Shown here piece by piece: positions 24,613 to 33,507 of a stretch of DNA of 64,000 nt. Source of the stretch: JBBIPA01 sp963820495 (GTDB lineage Bacteria; Chloroflexota; Dehalococcoidia; GIF9; UBA5629). A model generated the notes under the pieces. It was not told where the DNA came from. It saw only the letters and a program-made list of their open reading frames with translations, and made no database searches. The stretch spans positions 558,001 through 622,000 of the forward strand of contig CAWGAF010000001.1 of the NCBI GenBank assembly GCA_963820495.1, written 5' to 3'. Numbering within the stretch: the first letter of the stretch is position 1; each line of letters opens with the position of its first letter. The position numbers and the translations under genes were made by a program.

Positions 24613-25548
24613 CTATTTTCTCGGCACTAACTTATTGAGAATCACCTTTGCCTGCTCTATATCTCTAGCTATTTGAGCCTTGAGTTCTTCCGCAGAATTG
24701 AAGCGCTTTTCATCTCGCAATTTGTCTATGAATTCGACTCTGAACCTTTGCCCCCGTAATTGTGCTTCGTGGTCCATTATATAGGTTTCTATCAGCCGTT
24801 TCCCTCCTCCAAAGGTAGGACGAACGCCGATATTGGTTACCGAGGGCAGTGGTTCGCTATTAGTGTAAGCAACGGTAACATAGACCCCATCTCCTGGCGA
24901 TGCCTGGTCAGGTTTTATCTCCAGGTTAGCAGTAGGGAACCCCAGAACACTTCCCCTTTGGTCACCCGGTACTACCATGCCAGTGATACCAAAAGCCCTT
25001 CCCAGTAATTTAGTAGCCTTTTTTATTTCCCCCTGAGCTAAAGTCTGGCGGATAAGACTACTGCTAACCACCTCACCATTGATTACCAGTGGTGATACCA
25101 CTTCAACATTAAAGCCCATCTTCTGTCCCAATAAACCAAGCTGCTCTGTATTACCCTGTCTGTTTTTACCCAGGGCAAAATCAGGGCCTACGATTAAGCC
25201 TCGTATTTTCAGACAATCCTTGAGCAACTGCATGAACTCCTGAGCACTGAGCTGCCTTAGCTCGGAGGTAAAGGGCAAAGCCACAACTATGTCTATTCCC
25301 AGGCTTTTTATCTGGTTAATCCTGCTGTCTAAATCATCCAGCCAGGGTAACTGTCTTTTGGAGTTGAGCACTGTTTCTGGGTGAGATTTGAATGTAATCA
25401 CGCCGCTGAGCCAGCCATTTTTTAGAGCCTTGTCTCTTAAGCGTATCAGCAAGTACTGATGCCCAATATGAACACCATCGAAAACACCTATGGTAATAAG
25501 TGTTTCCTTTTGCGGTTTTATTATAGCTAGCTCTTCTGCAATACCCAT
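24613..25548 (-). CDS. ribF: Bifunctional riboflavin kinase / FAD synthetase RibF
   Basis: RibF phosphorylates riboflavin to FMN and adenylates FMN to FAD. The N-terminal nucleotidyltransferase domain has GVFDGVHIGHQYLL (22-35) and later SSSLIRQTLAQG; the C-terminal flavokinase domain has GDQRGSVLGFPTANLEI (around 205-221) and GDGVYVTVAY. At 311 residues it has the usual length. It lies 30 bp after the DAHP synthase gene, which is probably part of the same transcript. Confidence 0.95.
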   Translation of the reverse strand: MGIAEELAIIKPQKETLITIGVFDGVHIGHQYLLIRLRDKALKNGWLSGVITFKSHPETVLNSKRQLPWLDDLDSRINQIKSLGIDIVVALPFTSELRQLSAQEFMQLLKDCLKIRGLIVGPDFALGKNRQGNTEQLGLLGQKMGFNVEVVSPLVINGEVVSSSLIRQTLAQGEIKKATKLLGRAFGITGMVVPGDQRGSVLGFPTANLEIKPDQASPGDGVYVTVAYTNSEPLPSVTNIGVRPTFGGGKRLIETYIMDHEAQLRGQRFRVEFIDKLRDEKRFNSAEELKAQIARDIEQAKVILNKLVPRK

Positions 25549-25578
25549 GGCTTTCCTTAAAGGCTGATTGGCTGCAAG

Positions 25579-26619
25579 CTAAGCATTAGCCTGCATAGGT
25601 GTACCCGCTAGGGTTCGTCCCACTGCAGCAGCTACTGGTTCTAGCTGCGACATGAGCTTATTGAAATTCTCAAACGTGAGCGATTGCGGCCCATCTTTTA
25701 GCGCCAGGTCTGGCGTAGGATGGACTTCAACCATAATCCCATCAGCCCCAGCAGCTACCGCAGCCAGAGCCAGCGGAATTACCAGATACCATTTGCCGGT
25801 GCCATGGCTGGGATCAGCTATAACTGGTAGATGGCTGACCTTCTCAATTATAGGTATAGCACTAACATCCATAGTGTTACGAGTATAGGTCTCAAAAGTC
25901 CTGATGCCTCTTTCACAGAGCATAAGATTTTTATTGCCCAACGCTAGAATGTATTCAGCAGCCAGCAGCCACTCCTGAATTGTCGCTGATAATCCTCGCT
26001 TCAGCAACACTGGCTTACCTGTCTCACTGACTGCCTCCAGGAGATTGAAGTTTTGCATATTGCGAGTACCTATCTGGAGTATGTCAGCATAGACTGCCAC
26101 CATATCCACATCCTGCGGTGACATAACTTCGGTAATGACCAATAAACCGGTCTCTCTAGCAGCTTGAGCCAGGAGGATAAGTCCTTTTACACCCAGTCCG
26201 CGGAAATGGTAGGGAGAAGTGCTAGGCTTAAAAGCACCGCCGCGCAATACGGTAGCACCGGCAGCTTTCACCGCTTTAGCTGTTGCCATAAGCTGCTCCT
26301 CATTTTCTACAGCGCAGGGACCAGCCATAACCACTATCTCCTTGCCACCGATAGTGATATCGCTAATATTGATGACAGTGTCCTGAGGATGAAACTCGCG
26401 GCTGGCAAGTTTATATGGCTTGCTAACTGGAATGACCTCGTCAACCCCTGGCAGAGATTCCAGCATATCTTTGAGTTCAGGAAATGTTTGTCCCAGTACC
26501 CCGATGATAGTTTGCTGGACGCCCTGAGACAGATGAGGCTTTAAGCCCGCGGATTCAATACGCCTGGCAACCTCAGCGATTTCTCCATCGCTGGCACCAA
26601 GCTCCATTACTACAATCAT
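25579..26619 (-). CDS. aroF: 3-Deoxy-7-phosphoheptulonate (DAHP) synthase, type I-beta
   Basis: DAHP synthase condenses phosphoenolpyruvate with erythrose 4-phosphate, the first step of the shikimate pathway. The N-terminal 75 residues form the ferredoxin-like regulatory domain found in Thermotoga-type enzymes (MIVVMELGASDGEIAEVARRI), and the barrel shows VVMAGPCAVENEEQL, RGGAFKPSTSPYHFRG, QIGTRNMQNF and PVIADPSHGTGK. Its start overlaps the end of the chorismate mutase gene by 4 bp, so the two aromatic amino acid enzymes are coupled. Confidence 0.95.
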   Translation of the reverse strand: MIVVMELGASDGEIAEVARRIESAGLKPHLSQGVQQTIIGVLGQTFPELKDMLESLPGVDEVIPVSKPYKLASREFHPQDTVINISDITIGGKEIVVMAGPCAVENEEQLMATAKAVKAAGATVLRGGAFKPSTSPYHFRGLGVKGLILLAQAARETGLLVITEVMSPQDVDMVAVYADILQIGTRNMQNFNLLEAVSETGKPVLLKRGLSATIQEWLLAAEYILALGNKNLMLCERGIRTFETYTRNTMDVSAIPIIEKVSHLPVIADPSHGTGKWYLVIPLALAAVAAGADGIMVEVHPTPDLALKDGPQSLTFENFNKLMSQLEPVAAAVGRTLAGTPMQANA

Positions 26620-27002
26620 TTTCTATCTCCACCCCGCTGAAAGGTGCCTGTTTCCGATCTCAATACCTCTGCACCCTTGAGATAAATGTGAGTTATTTCC
26701 TCATTCTTCTTCTCGGTATTAACCAGCATCAACACTCTCAAACAGTTAGATATGCTTCCGGGTACGTTCATCTCATGGCCACAGATAAGGGCAACGTTTG
26801 ACCAGCCTAGTTCGCGAGCTGCCACAGCAGGGAACTCAGCGTTAATATCAGGCGTCGTGGTGAACCAGACACCAGCTATATCGTCTACATCCACCTCATT
26901 GGCTTCTAACATCTTCCGCAATAGCTCTGTGCTGGCAGCTATTATGGCTTCCTTAGTATTTCTTTCTACGGTTATCGCCCCTCTTATACCACAGCACCTC
27001 AA
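26616..27002 (-). CDS. aroH: Chorismate mutase, AroH class
   Basis: AroH rearranges chorismate to prephenate. The 128-residue protein has the trimeric Bacillus-type sequence: RGAITVERNTKEAII (7-21), WFTTTPDINAEFPAVAAR and ICGHEMNVPGSISNCLRVL, with arginines R7 and R63-like at the active site. It is first in the aroH-aroF run and overlaps DAHP synthase by 4 bp. Confidence 0.95.
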   Translation of the reverse strand: MRCCGIRGAITVERNTKEAIIAASTELLRKMLEANEVDVDDIAGVWFTTTPDINAEFPAVAARELGWSNVALICGHEMNVPGSISNCLRVLMLVNTEKKNEEITHIYLKGAEVLRSETGTFQRGGDRK

Positions 27003-27159
27003 TTTTTAATCCTTTCACTTGGGAAATTAGACTATTAGACTACTCTATTTACCTCAAAATCGTCAAGAAAATTTGGATGTCGCTGGTCAGCCAGCAGCTT
27101 ATTGTTGCGCAGGGGTAAACAGTATTTAAGGTAATAAGCCCAATGACAAAATTAGAGCT

Positions 27160-27426
27160 TTACATGCGTACAACTATGGCAGCTTCGGTGTCGGAGAGTT
27201 GCTCCCATCGTATAGGAGCTCCTGGCAAGGTGAGCAGATATCTTTGCGTACCATTTTCACCACAGATGCTAATACGACTCTCAGGGGTAACGATTAATGA
27301 ATAGGCTCCACTGTCTGTCCACTCGCCTAGCAATTTGTCTGGCGCAGACAGACTTATGCCGTTTGTTCCATCATGTATAGCCTTTATGCTGACTTTTATG
27401 CAGATTTCAGAATAGTTTGTGTCCAT
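27160..27426 (-). CDS. Small protein of unknown function
   Basis: The 88-residue frame reads MDTNYSEICIKVSIKAIHDG and ends AIVVRM. It is rich in beta-type sequence (YSLIVTPESRISICGENGTQRYLLTL) without cysteines or membrane segments. It lies alone between aroH and the CBS gene. Its composition is protein-like, but no family is recognised and the ribosome binding site is weak, so it may be a real short gene or a remnant. Confidence 0.5.
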   Translation of the reverse strand: MDTNYSEICIKVSIKAIHDGTNGISLSAPDKLLGEWTDSGAYSLIVTPESRISICGENGTQRYLLTLPGAPIRWEQLSDTEAAIVVRM

Positions 27427-27558
27427 AAAAAATTAAAATCTGGCTGACATTATAGCAGATTTGGCAGTTAAAAATTTTTAGAATACAAGTAATTAATCTA
27501 ATACCATGACTATATGCACTATGCTATAATAGTGCTGAATTAAAATAGGGGGTGTTTG

Positions 27559-28200
27559 ATGATAGTAAGAGATATCATGACCTGGAATGTAGTCACTGTC
27601 TCCAGTGATACGCCGATGATGGAAGCCAAGAAGATCATGGAGACACATAGCATTCGCCGTCTGCCTGTAGTCGATAAAGGAAAGCTTGTCGGTGTTATCA
27701 CTAAGGATGGCATAAATCGCGCCGGTCCTTCAGCGGCTACCAGCCTTAGTGTCTGGGAAATAAACTATCTTCTGGCTAAAATGACAGTTAAAGATATTAT
27801 GCGCAAAGATGTGATTACCATTTCACCAGATATGTCCGTAGAGGCTGCTGTAGCTCTGGCTCAGAATAAGCACATCGGTGCTCTGTTGGTTGCAGAAAAT
27901 AATAGGTTGATAGGTATAGCTACTACCGATGATTTCTTCTACAAAATCTTAAATCCTATACTGGGAATAGGTAAACCCGGTATACGACTGACTATTTCTA
28001 GTTGTGCTAATGCCAAATGTATCTCAGATATTATGAATTGCGTGGCTAAGCATAATTTTAAGATAGTTGCTGTACACAATGAGCCACCAGTAGAGGGTAA
28101 AGAAGCTGATTTATATCTACATCTCGATACTGATAATGCCGACAAGGTCATAAAAGACCTGAAGGATAAGGGCTATACGGTTGACGTCAGAGAGAGGTAA
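27559..28200 (+). CDS. CBS-domain pair protein with C-terminal ACT-like domain
   Basis: Two CBS motifs fill the first 130 residues (DIMTWNVVTVSSDTPMMEAKKIM..IRRLPVVDKGKLVGVIT and DIMRKDVITISPDMSVEAAVALAQ..IGALLVAENNRLIGIAT). CBS pairs bind adenosine nucleotides. The last 70 residues resemble an ACT-type fold (RLTISSCANAKCISDIMNCVAKHNFKIVAVHN). I start it at ATG 27559, five bases after GGGGGTG; the TTG three bases earlier is less likely. It is probably a sensor; the partner protein is unknown. Confidence 0.85.
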   Translation: MIVRDIMTWNVVTVSSDTPMMEAKKIMETHSIRRLPVVDKGKLVGVITKDGINRAGPSAATSLSVWEINYLLAKMTVKDIMRKDVITISPDMSVEAAVALAQNKHIGALLVAENNRLIGIATTDDFFYKILNPILGIGKPGIRLTISSCANAKCISDIMNCVAKHNFKIVAVHNEPPVEGKEADLYLHLDTDNADKVIKDLKDKGYTVDVRER

Positions 28201-28457
28201 TAAGCGGAAGTTCATTTTTATGGCTTTTGACTACCCTGCACCCCAACCGAGATTGCGACACCACTGTAGCCACGCCAATGACGGGTGAATCAACCTCGAC
28301 CTGTGTTTCTCTTCTGAAACAGGAAAGAGAAGATTTTTTCTTAAGAGGAATCTTATCTTTTTAAATCCTCGTTATTGACTCACTATGAGTAAATTTATAG
28401 AATTGTGCTTGGTCTACAGACCGAGCTAGTTTAAAGCATTAAGGAGCTATTTGCCCG
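28201..28457. other. Intergenic region with repeat fragments
   Basis: No gene is seen. Positions 28235-28275 resemble the CCCAACCGAGATTGC..CACCAATGACG repeat pieces at 21620-21660, and 28338-28370 is a degenerate TTCTTAAGAGG hairpin like those at 18624 and 23383. The end carries AAGGAG before the MeaB gene. Confidence 0.5.
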
Positions 28458-29459
28458 ATGGAATTGGTCGATAAGATGCTGGCAGGAGATGTACTATCTC
28501 TAGCACGATTGATATCAATAGTAGAGAGAGACAATGCTGAGGTGCCAGCTATTATGAAGCTGGTTTATGCCCATTTGGGCAAGGCCTATTGTGTGGGTGT
28601 CACTGGCCCTGCGGGAACAGGCAAAAGCACCATCGTAGACAGGTTGACGACAATAATACGCCAGCAAGGATTGACTGTGGGAATAATCTGCGCCGACCCC
28701 AGCAGTCCATTTAGCGGTGGTGCTGTGCTGGGAGACAGGATACGGATGCAGCAGCATTACCTTGATGACGGTGTTTTTATTCGGAGTATGGCAACGCGGG
28801 GCAGCCATGGGGGGTTACCACGCAGCACCAGCAATGTGATTAAATTGCTCAACGCTTTCGGTAAAGACTTCATTCTGGTGGAAACGGTGGGAGTAGGGCA
28901 GACCGAACTGGATATTATGCAGAATACCGATACTACGGTAGTTGTGCTAACTCCCGAAGCAGGGGATAGCATCCAAACTATGAAGGCTGGTTTGTTTGAA
29001 ATCGCTGATATTTTTGTGGTCAATAAGTCTGATCGCCCTGGCGCCGAAAGTCTGGTAGTAGAACTGAGGAGCATGCTTGAGCTACATTCAGCAAACACTT
29101 TTTGGCAAGTGCCTGTCATGGCGGCTCAAGCTATTAACAACGTGGGTACTCAAGAGCTGTACCAGCAAATTGGGAGACATCGTAAAACATTGGAAGAGAC
29201 TGGTCTGTTATTGCAGCATCGTAAAGAGCAACGGCGACATGAATTCATGGAAGCAGTACAAAACCGTCTTCATAACGAACTCCTGAAGCTGGTTAAAAAA
29301 GATAAAGAGCTAAGCAAATATATGGCACAGGTAGAAGCAGCGGAGATTGCCCCTGTTTCAGCGGCTGACGAAGTGCTCAAGTCAGGAAAGTTGCTGGATA
29401 GCTGGGCAAGGCAACTAGCTGAAAGCCATTCCAGAGCTCAGGGACAATACAAGAAATGA
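28458..29459 (+). CDS. meaB: MeaB/ArgK-type G3E GTPase
   Basis: The 333-residue protein has Walker A GPAGTGKST (50-58), ICADPSSPFSGGAVLGDRIRM (the B12-chaperone family mark), VETVGVGQTELD and the NKSD GTP specificity motif. MeaB proteins load and protect the cobalamin of methylmalonyl-CoA mutase and related acyl-CoA mutases. No mutase subunit is in the window, so the client lies elsewhere or is another B12 enzyme. The gene overlaps the following FAD dehydrogenase by 4 bp. Confidence 0.93.
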   Translation: MELVDKMLAGDVLSLARLISIVERDNAEVPAIMKLVYAHLGKAYCVGVTGPAGTGKSTIVDRLTTIIRQQGLTVGIICADPSSPFSGGAVLGDRIRMQQHYLDDGVFIRSMATRGSHGGLPRSTSNVIKLLNAFGKDFILVETVGVGQTELDIMQNTDTTVVVLTPEAGDSIQTMKAGLFEIADIFVVNKSDRPGAESLVVELRSMLELHSANTFWQVPVMAAQAINNVGTQELYQQIGRHRKTLEETGLLLQHRKEQRRHEFMEAVQNRLHNELLKLVKKDKELSKYMAQVEAAEIAPVSAADEVLKSGKLLDSWARQLAESHSRAQGQYKK

Positions 29460-30898
29460 CTAAGAGAAATACTCGCTCCATCAAAAATTCCAAATCTTCA
29501 AGACGTCCTCACAGGTACGATGTAATTATTGTCGGTGGCGGACCAGCAGGCATTTTCGCAGCTCTGGAATTATGCCAGACAGCTGGTCTCAAAATCCTGC
29601 TTTTAGAAAAAGGTAAAGATATTGAAGCCCGCTCCTGCCACTTGCAAGATTCGGGTGGTCAATGTATTTCCTGCTCGCCATGTAACCTGGTCAGTGGCCT
29701 GGGGGGTGCTGGGGCTTTCAGTGATGGCAAACTTACCCTATCGCCCGAAGTTGGTGGTCGATTGGGAGAGCTAATAAGCAATAAAAAGGTACAAGAACTT
29801 ATAGATTACGTAGATAGCCTGTATCTCAAATTTGGTGGTTCCGACCATGTTTACGGTATTGGTGAAGAGGTAGATGAGCTGGTCCGCAGAGCCACGTTAG
29901 CCGAACTACGGTTAATCCCGGTGAAGCTGCGTCATCTGGGGACGGAGCGCTCGCGGCTGGTGCTTAAAGCCATGCGAGATTTCATTGTGCCCCATATTGA
30001 GATAAGGTTCGGTGAAGCAGCCACAAGCATCATTGCTAACGGCGGTATTGTCTCAGGAGTAGAGACCAACCATGGCGAAAGGCTGGAGTGCCAGTACTTG
30101 ATTCTGGCACCGGGCAGAGAGGGTTCTGACTGGCTAACCAAAGAAGCCGAGAGGCTAAAACTGACCTTGAAGTCCAATCCCGTCGATGTCGGTATCAGGG
30201 TAGAAGTACCATCTCCAGTGCTTGAGGAACTAACTTCGGTACTATACGAGTCAAAACTTGAATTCTTCTCTAAAAGCTTCGATAACCGAGTGCGGACTTT
30301 CTGTATGTGCCCCGGTGGGGAAGTAATCATGGAATCCACCGGCGGTACTGATCCAGTGGTAACAGTTAATGGCAATAGTTATGCCGAACATAAAACCAGA
30401 AACACCAACTTCGCCATACTGGTCAGCACTGAGTTTACCGAACCATTTCATGAGCCTATTGCCTACGGGAAATACCTGGCACGTCTGGCTAATATCATCA
30501 GCGGTGGTGTTTTAATACAGCGCTTGGGAGACCTGATGGATGGGCATCGGTCAACCCCAGACCGCATTCAACGCAGTATTGTTGTCCCCACTTTAAAAGC
30601 AGCAACGCCGGGAGACCTGAGTTTTGTCCTGCCTTTTCGCCATCTCAAGAGCATAGTGGAGATGCTGCAGGCAATGGATAGGCTAGCTCCTGGTGTGGCA
30701 TCACGACACACCTTGCTTTACGGTGTGGAAGTCAAGTTTTACTCCAGCCAGATCCAGCTAACCAAACATCTGGAGACGGAAATCGGCAATATGTTTGCCG
30801 CTGGCGATGGTGCTGGGGTCAGCCGCGGGCTGGTGCAAGCTTCAGCCTGTGGTATATTGATAGCCCGTGAGATTCTAAAAAGACTGGGTAAGCGATAG
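29456..30898 (+). CDS. FAD-dependent dehydrogenase (COG2509 type)
   Basis: After a basic N-terminal stretch, the protein shows the FAD-binding Rossmann motif DVIIVGGGPAGIFAALELCQ (23-42), and later GSDWLTKEAERL and FAAGDGAGVSRGLVQASACG near the end, which binds the flavin from the other side. Cysteines in CHLQDSGGQCISCSPC lie near residues 59-74. The layout matches the uncharacterised FAD dehydrogenases of COG2509, about 460-480 residues. It is coupled to meaB upstream (4-bp overlap), and the DUF429 gene begins two bases after its stop. Confidence 0.85.
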   Translation: MTKRNTRSIKNSKSSRRPHRYDVIIVGGGPAGIFAALELCQTAGLKILLLEKGKDIEARSCHLQDSGGQCISCSPCNLVSGLGGAGAFSDGKLTLSPEVGGRLGELISNKKVQELIDYVDSLYLKFGGSDHVYGIGEEVDELVRRATLAELRLIPVKLRHLGTERSRLVLKAMRDFIVPHIEIRFGEAATSIIANGGIVSGVETNHGERLECQYLILAPGREGSDWLTKEAERLKLTLKSNPVDVGIRVEVPSPVLEELTSVLYESKLEFFSKSFDNRVRTFCMCPGGEVIMESTGGTDPVVTVNGNSYAEHKTRNTNFAILVSTEFTEPFHEPIAYGKYLARLANIISGGVLIQRLGDLMDGHRSTPDRIQRSIVVPTLKAATPGDLSFVLPFRHLKSIVEMLQAMDRLAPGVASRHTLLYGVEVKFYSSQIQLTKHLETEIGNMFAAGDGAGVSRGLVQASACGILIAREILKRLGKR

Positions 30899-30900
30899 GC

Positions 30901-31545
30901 TTGCTATTTGGTATCGATTTAACTTCAGCAAAGACTAAACCCAGTGCCTGCGTTTACCTGAATAAAAAGCTAGAAGTCATTTACCATGGCTTTTCATATT
31001 CGGATAGCACTATTATTGCAAAGATAAATTCATTATCACCTCAAGTAATAGCCATTGATTCGCCACTGAGCCTGCCATCGGGCTTGTGTTGTTTAAACCA
31101 AGACTGCGCCTGTCAGGCTAGTTCACCACTGAAAGGTCGCAACTGTGAACGGCAACTGGCTAAGCTAGGAATACCCTGTTACTTCACTACCAAAAAATCA
31201 ATTATTAAAAAAATGGTCGGACGGGGCATAAGGATAAAGCAACAGCTTGGGCAACAGGGCTATGAAGTAATCGAGGTTTATCCTTATGCCAGCAAAGTCC
31301 GCCTATTTGGCAAGCCTATTCCCAAAAAGACCACTTCCGAAGGTCTGGCATGGCTCAGAAAAAAATTGAGCAGCCTTTTTATTGATATTCAACTAGACAA
31401 ATGGAGCCACGATTTATGTGATGCCGCTATTGCTGCTTACACGGGTTATCTTTATGTTTGCGGAAATGCTGAGGCTGTGGGTAACGAGGAGGATGGGTTG
31501 ATTTATATTCCTAAAAATAACTACGATCCAAAAGAAAACGATTAA
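30901..31545 (+). CDS. DUF429 family protein
   Basis: The 214-residue protein begins LFGIDLTSAKTKPSACVYLNKK and has AIDSPLSLPSG and KKMVGRGIRIKQQLGQQGYEVIEVYPYASKVRLFG, the pattern of DUF429, a predicted RNase H-like nuclease fold with acidic residues D5 and D57-like. It starts at TTG 30901, directly after the FAD dehydrogenase stop, and overlaps the convergent PlsY paralog by 35 bp at the 3' end. Function is unproven. Confidence 0.8.
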   Translation: MLFGIDLTSAKTKPSACVYLNKKLEVIYHGFSYSDSTIIAKINSLSPQVIAIDSPLSLPSGLCCLNQDCACQASSPLKGRNCERQLAKLGIPCYFTTKKSIIKKMVGRGIRIKQQLGQQGYEVIEVYPYASKVRLFGKPIPKKTTSEGLAWLRKKLSSLFIDIQLDKWSHDLCDAAIAAYTGYLYVCGNAEAVGNEEDGLIYIPKNNYDPKEND

Positions 31546-32227
31546 GCAATATTTTCCCAGTGCTGGTTCTAGCTGTTTTGAGGTCAGCACTGAGATTGGC
31601 AGTAAGGCGACGAATTACAATAGCGACGAATGTCACTGCTAGTGCCAGTGTCATCTCAATAGGCTGATCCAAAAACCACGAAACCAGCGGCATGCCAACA
31701 AAGCCAATAAGCATACCCAGAGGCATGCTATTGCTTACTGGTCCACCAAGTTTTAGTTTCTCTTCCACGGATTGCCCTTTTGCCATAAACCGTGGAATCG
31801 TTCGACCCAATACAGCGGCTAAAAAGCAGACAATGCCACTGTACATGACCCAAAGGGCATTGGAACCTATGCCAACACTGAGTGCAAAAGCCATACCGAT
31901 GCCAGTGGTATTGCCTTTTTCTCCGTTAAACTTTTGAAAAACAGGCCACATCTGCCCGATAACCACGGCAACTCCGGCAGCAGCTATTATAGATAACCTA
32001 AAATCACAGACAAAGCCGATGAGAACAGGGATGATCCCCTTTAAAATGTCAACAAGTACCCCGGATGCACCCTCCAGGCGGCCAACCTTACGCCACATAG
32101 AGAGATGAAAATCCTCGCTGCGGGCAAGATTAATCCCTTTGGCACGGCTCAGGATAAGCATATAGGGGAAGGTACCTATCAGGTAAGCAGCTATTATCAG
32201 AGCAATTTCAGCAATAAGCCTGAACAT
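31511..32227 (-). CDS. Divergent PlsY-like glycerol-3-phosphate acyltransferase paralog
   Basis: The 238-residue membrane protein shows the PlsY order of motifs in weak form: LIGTFPYMLILSRAKGINL (16-34), RKVGRLEGASGVLVDILKG (46-64) and WPVFQKFNGEKGNTTGIG (around 97-114). The usual GSIP, GSGN and GGKGVAT are all changed, so the substrate or activity may differ from the copy at 3291-3938. Its 3' end overlaps the DUF429 gene on the other strand by 35 bp. Confidence 0.75.
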   Translation of the reverse strand: MFRLIAEIALIIAAYLIGTFPYMLILSRAKGINLARSEDFHLSMWRKVGRLEGASGVLVDILKGIIPVLIGFVCDFRLSIIAAAGVAVVIGQMWPVFQKFNGEKGNTTGIGMAFALSVGIGSNALWVMYSGIVCFLAAVLGRTIPRFMAKGQSVEEKLKLGGPVSNSMPLGMLIGFVGMPLVSWFLDQPIEMTLALAVTFVAIVIRRLTANLSADLKTARTSTGKILLNRFLLDRSYF

Positions 32228-32312
32228 ATCTTTCTAAGTTTAGCAGAGAAACCAAAATCAGGAAACCCCTATTCCAAATCCCAAGCACAAAATCCTAAAT
32301 CCCACTTCCGCA

Positions 32313-33179
32313 TCATGGAGAATCATCGGTATAAAATGCGATGCCGATGACCCCCCGACCAGTGGCATAAGCCATCAATGGACTAAACTGGCTGGTCCAC
32401 AGCTCCACACAATCGAACTCAGCAGACATCTTCTGTTTCAAATTTTCTGCTTCATCTGGAGCGCCAGCATGTAGTATAGCTAAATGGACTGGCTGTTGCT
32501 TAATTTTTTTCTTAGCGACTCGTAGTAGACGGGCTAGCATTTTGCCCTTATCTCTGGCAATGCCAACTATACTGGCTGAGCCCCCACGAATTGTAATCAG
32601 CGGCTTGACATTGAGTCTGGAGCCAAGACTGGAGACCGTCTTAGGTATGCGACCAGTTCGGTAAGCATAGCGAATGGTTTCTATGATGTAATACAGATCA
32701 ACCTTCTTTTTGACGCTTTCCGCAGTTTCAATCACCTCAGTCAGGCTTTTACCTGCAGCAGCAGCTCTGGCTGCAGCTAGAGCTACAAATCCTTCGGCAG
32801 CGGTAGCAGTATATGAATCGATGATCTCAATGGTGGTATCAGGCAATTCTTCTTTAGCCAGGTCTCTGGCAGTGCGAGCCATATTATACAAAGTGCTGAG
32901 TTTCGAAGATAAAGCAACGTAAATAATAGCGCTGGCCCAGCGGCTCAAATCTTTATAGATTTCCAAAAATTCCACCGGGGTTGTTGGCCCTGTAAAGAAT
33001 TTATCGGGTGCGATTTCCAGCATCTGATATGCTTCATCATATCCCAAGTCCACCCAATCACGGAAAAATTTACCTTCAAAGTAGATATTGCCCGCTGGCA
33101 CAATGCGAATCTGGTATTGCTTAACCAGCTCTGGTGGCAGGCAAGCTACACTATCAGTGATTATGGCAATTTTGTTCAT
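32313..33179 (-). CDS. DegV family fatty-acid-binding protein
   Basis: The 288-residue protein starts KIAIITDSVACLPPELVKQYQIRIVPAGNIYFEG and has FTGPTTPVEFLEIYKDL and IEIIDSYTATAAEGFVALAAARAAAAGKS, the marks of DegV/FakB proteins. These bind a fatty acid and present it to a kinase for phosphorylation, feeding acyl phosphate to PlsY; two PlsY-type genes occur in the window, one next door. No FakA kinase is visible here. The gene is divergent from the first transhydroxylase gene. Confidence 0.88.
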   Translation of the reverse strand: MNKIAIITDSVACLPPELVKQYQIRIVPAGNIYFEGKFFRDWVDLGYDEAYQMLEIAPDKFFTGPTTPVEFLEIYKDLSRWASAIIYVALSSKLSTLYNMARTARDLAKEELPDTTIEIIDSYTATAAEGFVALAAARAAAAGKSLTEVIETAESVKKKVDLYYIIETIRYAYRTGRIPKTVSSLGSRLNVKPLITIRGGSASIVGIARDKGKMLARLLRVAKKKIKQQPVHLAILHAGAPDEAENLKQKMSAEFDCVELWTSQFSPLMAYATGRGVIGIAFYTDDSP

Positions 33180-33356
33180 ACAGTTTTATTCTCCGAGCAG
33201 AACTTAAGTGTTAGTAATACCTAGTATAGCTATGCTAGAATAGCACCCAAGTTGGAAATCTGTCAATAGTCTCTATTGCAAGTTGCCTCAGCTACCCAAT
33301 AAGTCGACATTGTTTTAGAGGTAGATAATCCATTCTAAGGCAAATCGTAAAGAGTA

Positions 33357-33385
33357 TTGACAAAGAAAAATAGTTATGGTAGATT
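33357..33385 (+). promoter_or_regulatory. Sigma-70-type promoter before transhydroxylase 1
   Basis: TTGACA (33357-33362) and TAGATT (33380-33385) are separated by exactly 17 bases. The -10 box overlaps the left end of the large palindrome, as expected for a repressed promoter. The transcript would have a leader of about 115 bases before ATG 33508. Confidence 0.75.
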
Positions 33386-33416
33386 ACATCGATATCGAAT
33401 CGATATCGATGTAATC
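33382..33416. promoter_or_regulatory. 35-bp palindromic operator
   Basis: GATTACATCGATATCGA (33382-33398) and its exact reverse complement (33400-33416) flank one central base. The core ATCGATATCGAT recurs in the operator at 36945-36960. Its position over the -10 box suggests a repressor. Outside this site, the 328-bp gap between degV and the transhydroxylase gene shows nothing else. Confidence 0.8.
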
Positions 33417-33507
33417 ATTGTTTTAGTAATTCCTAAACTTAGCTCTTAACCTTTGTCTTATACAGTGATATCATATTTAGATTCATCTTAAGGAAAGAGG
33501 AGTTATT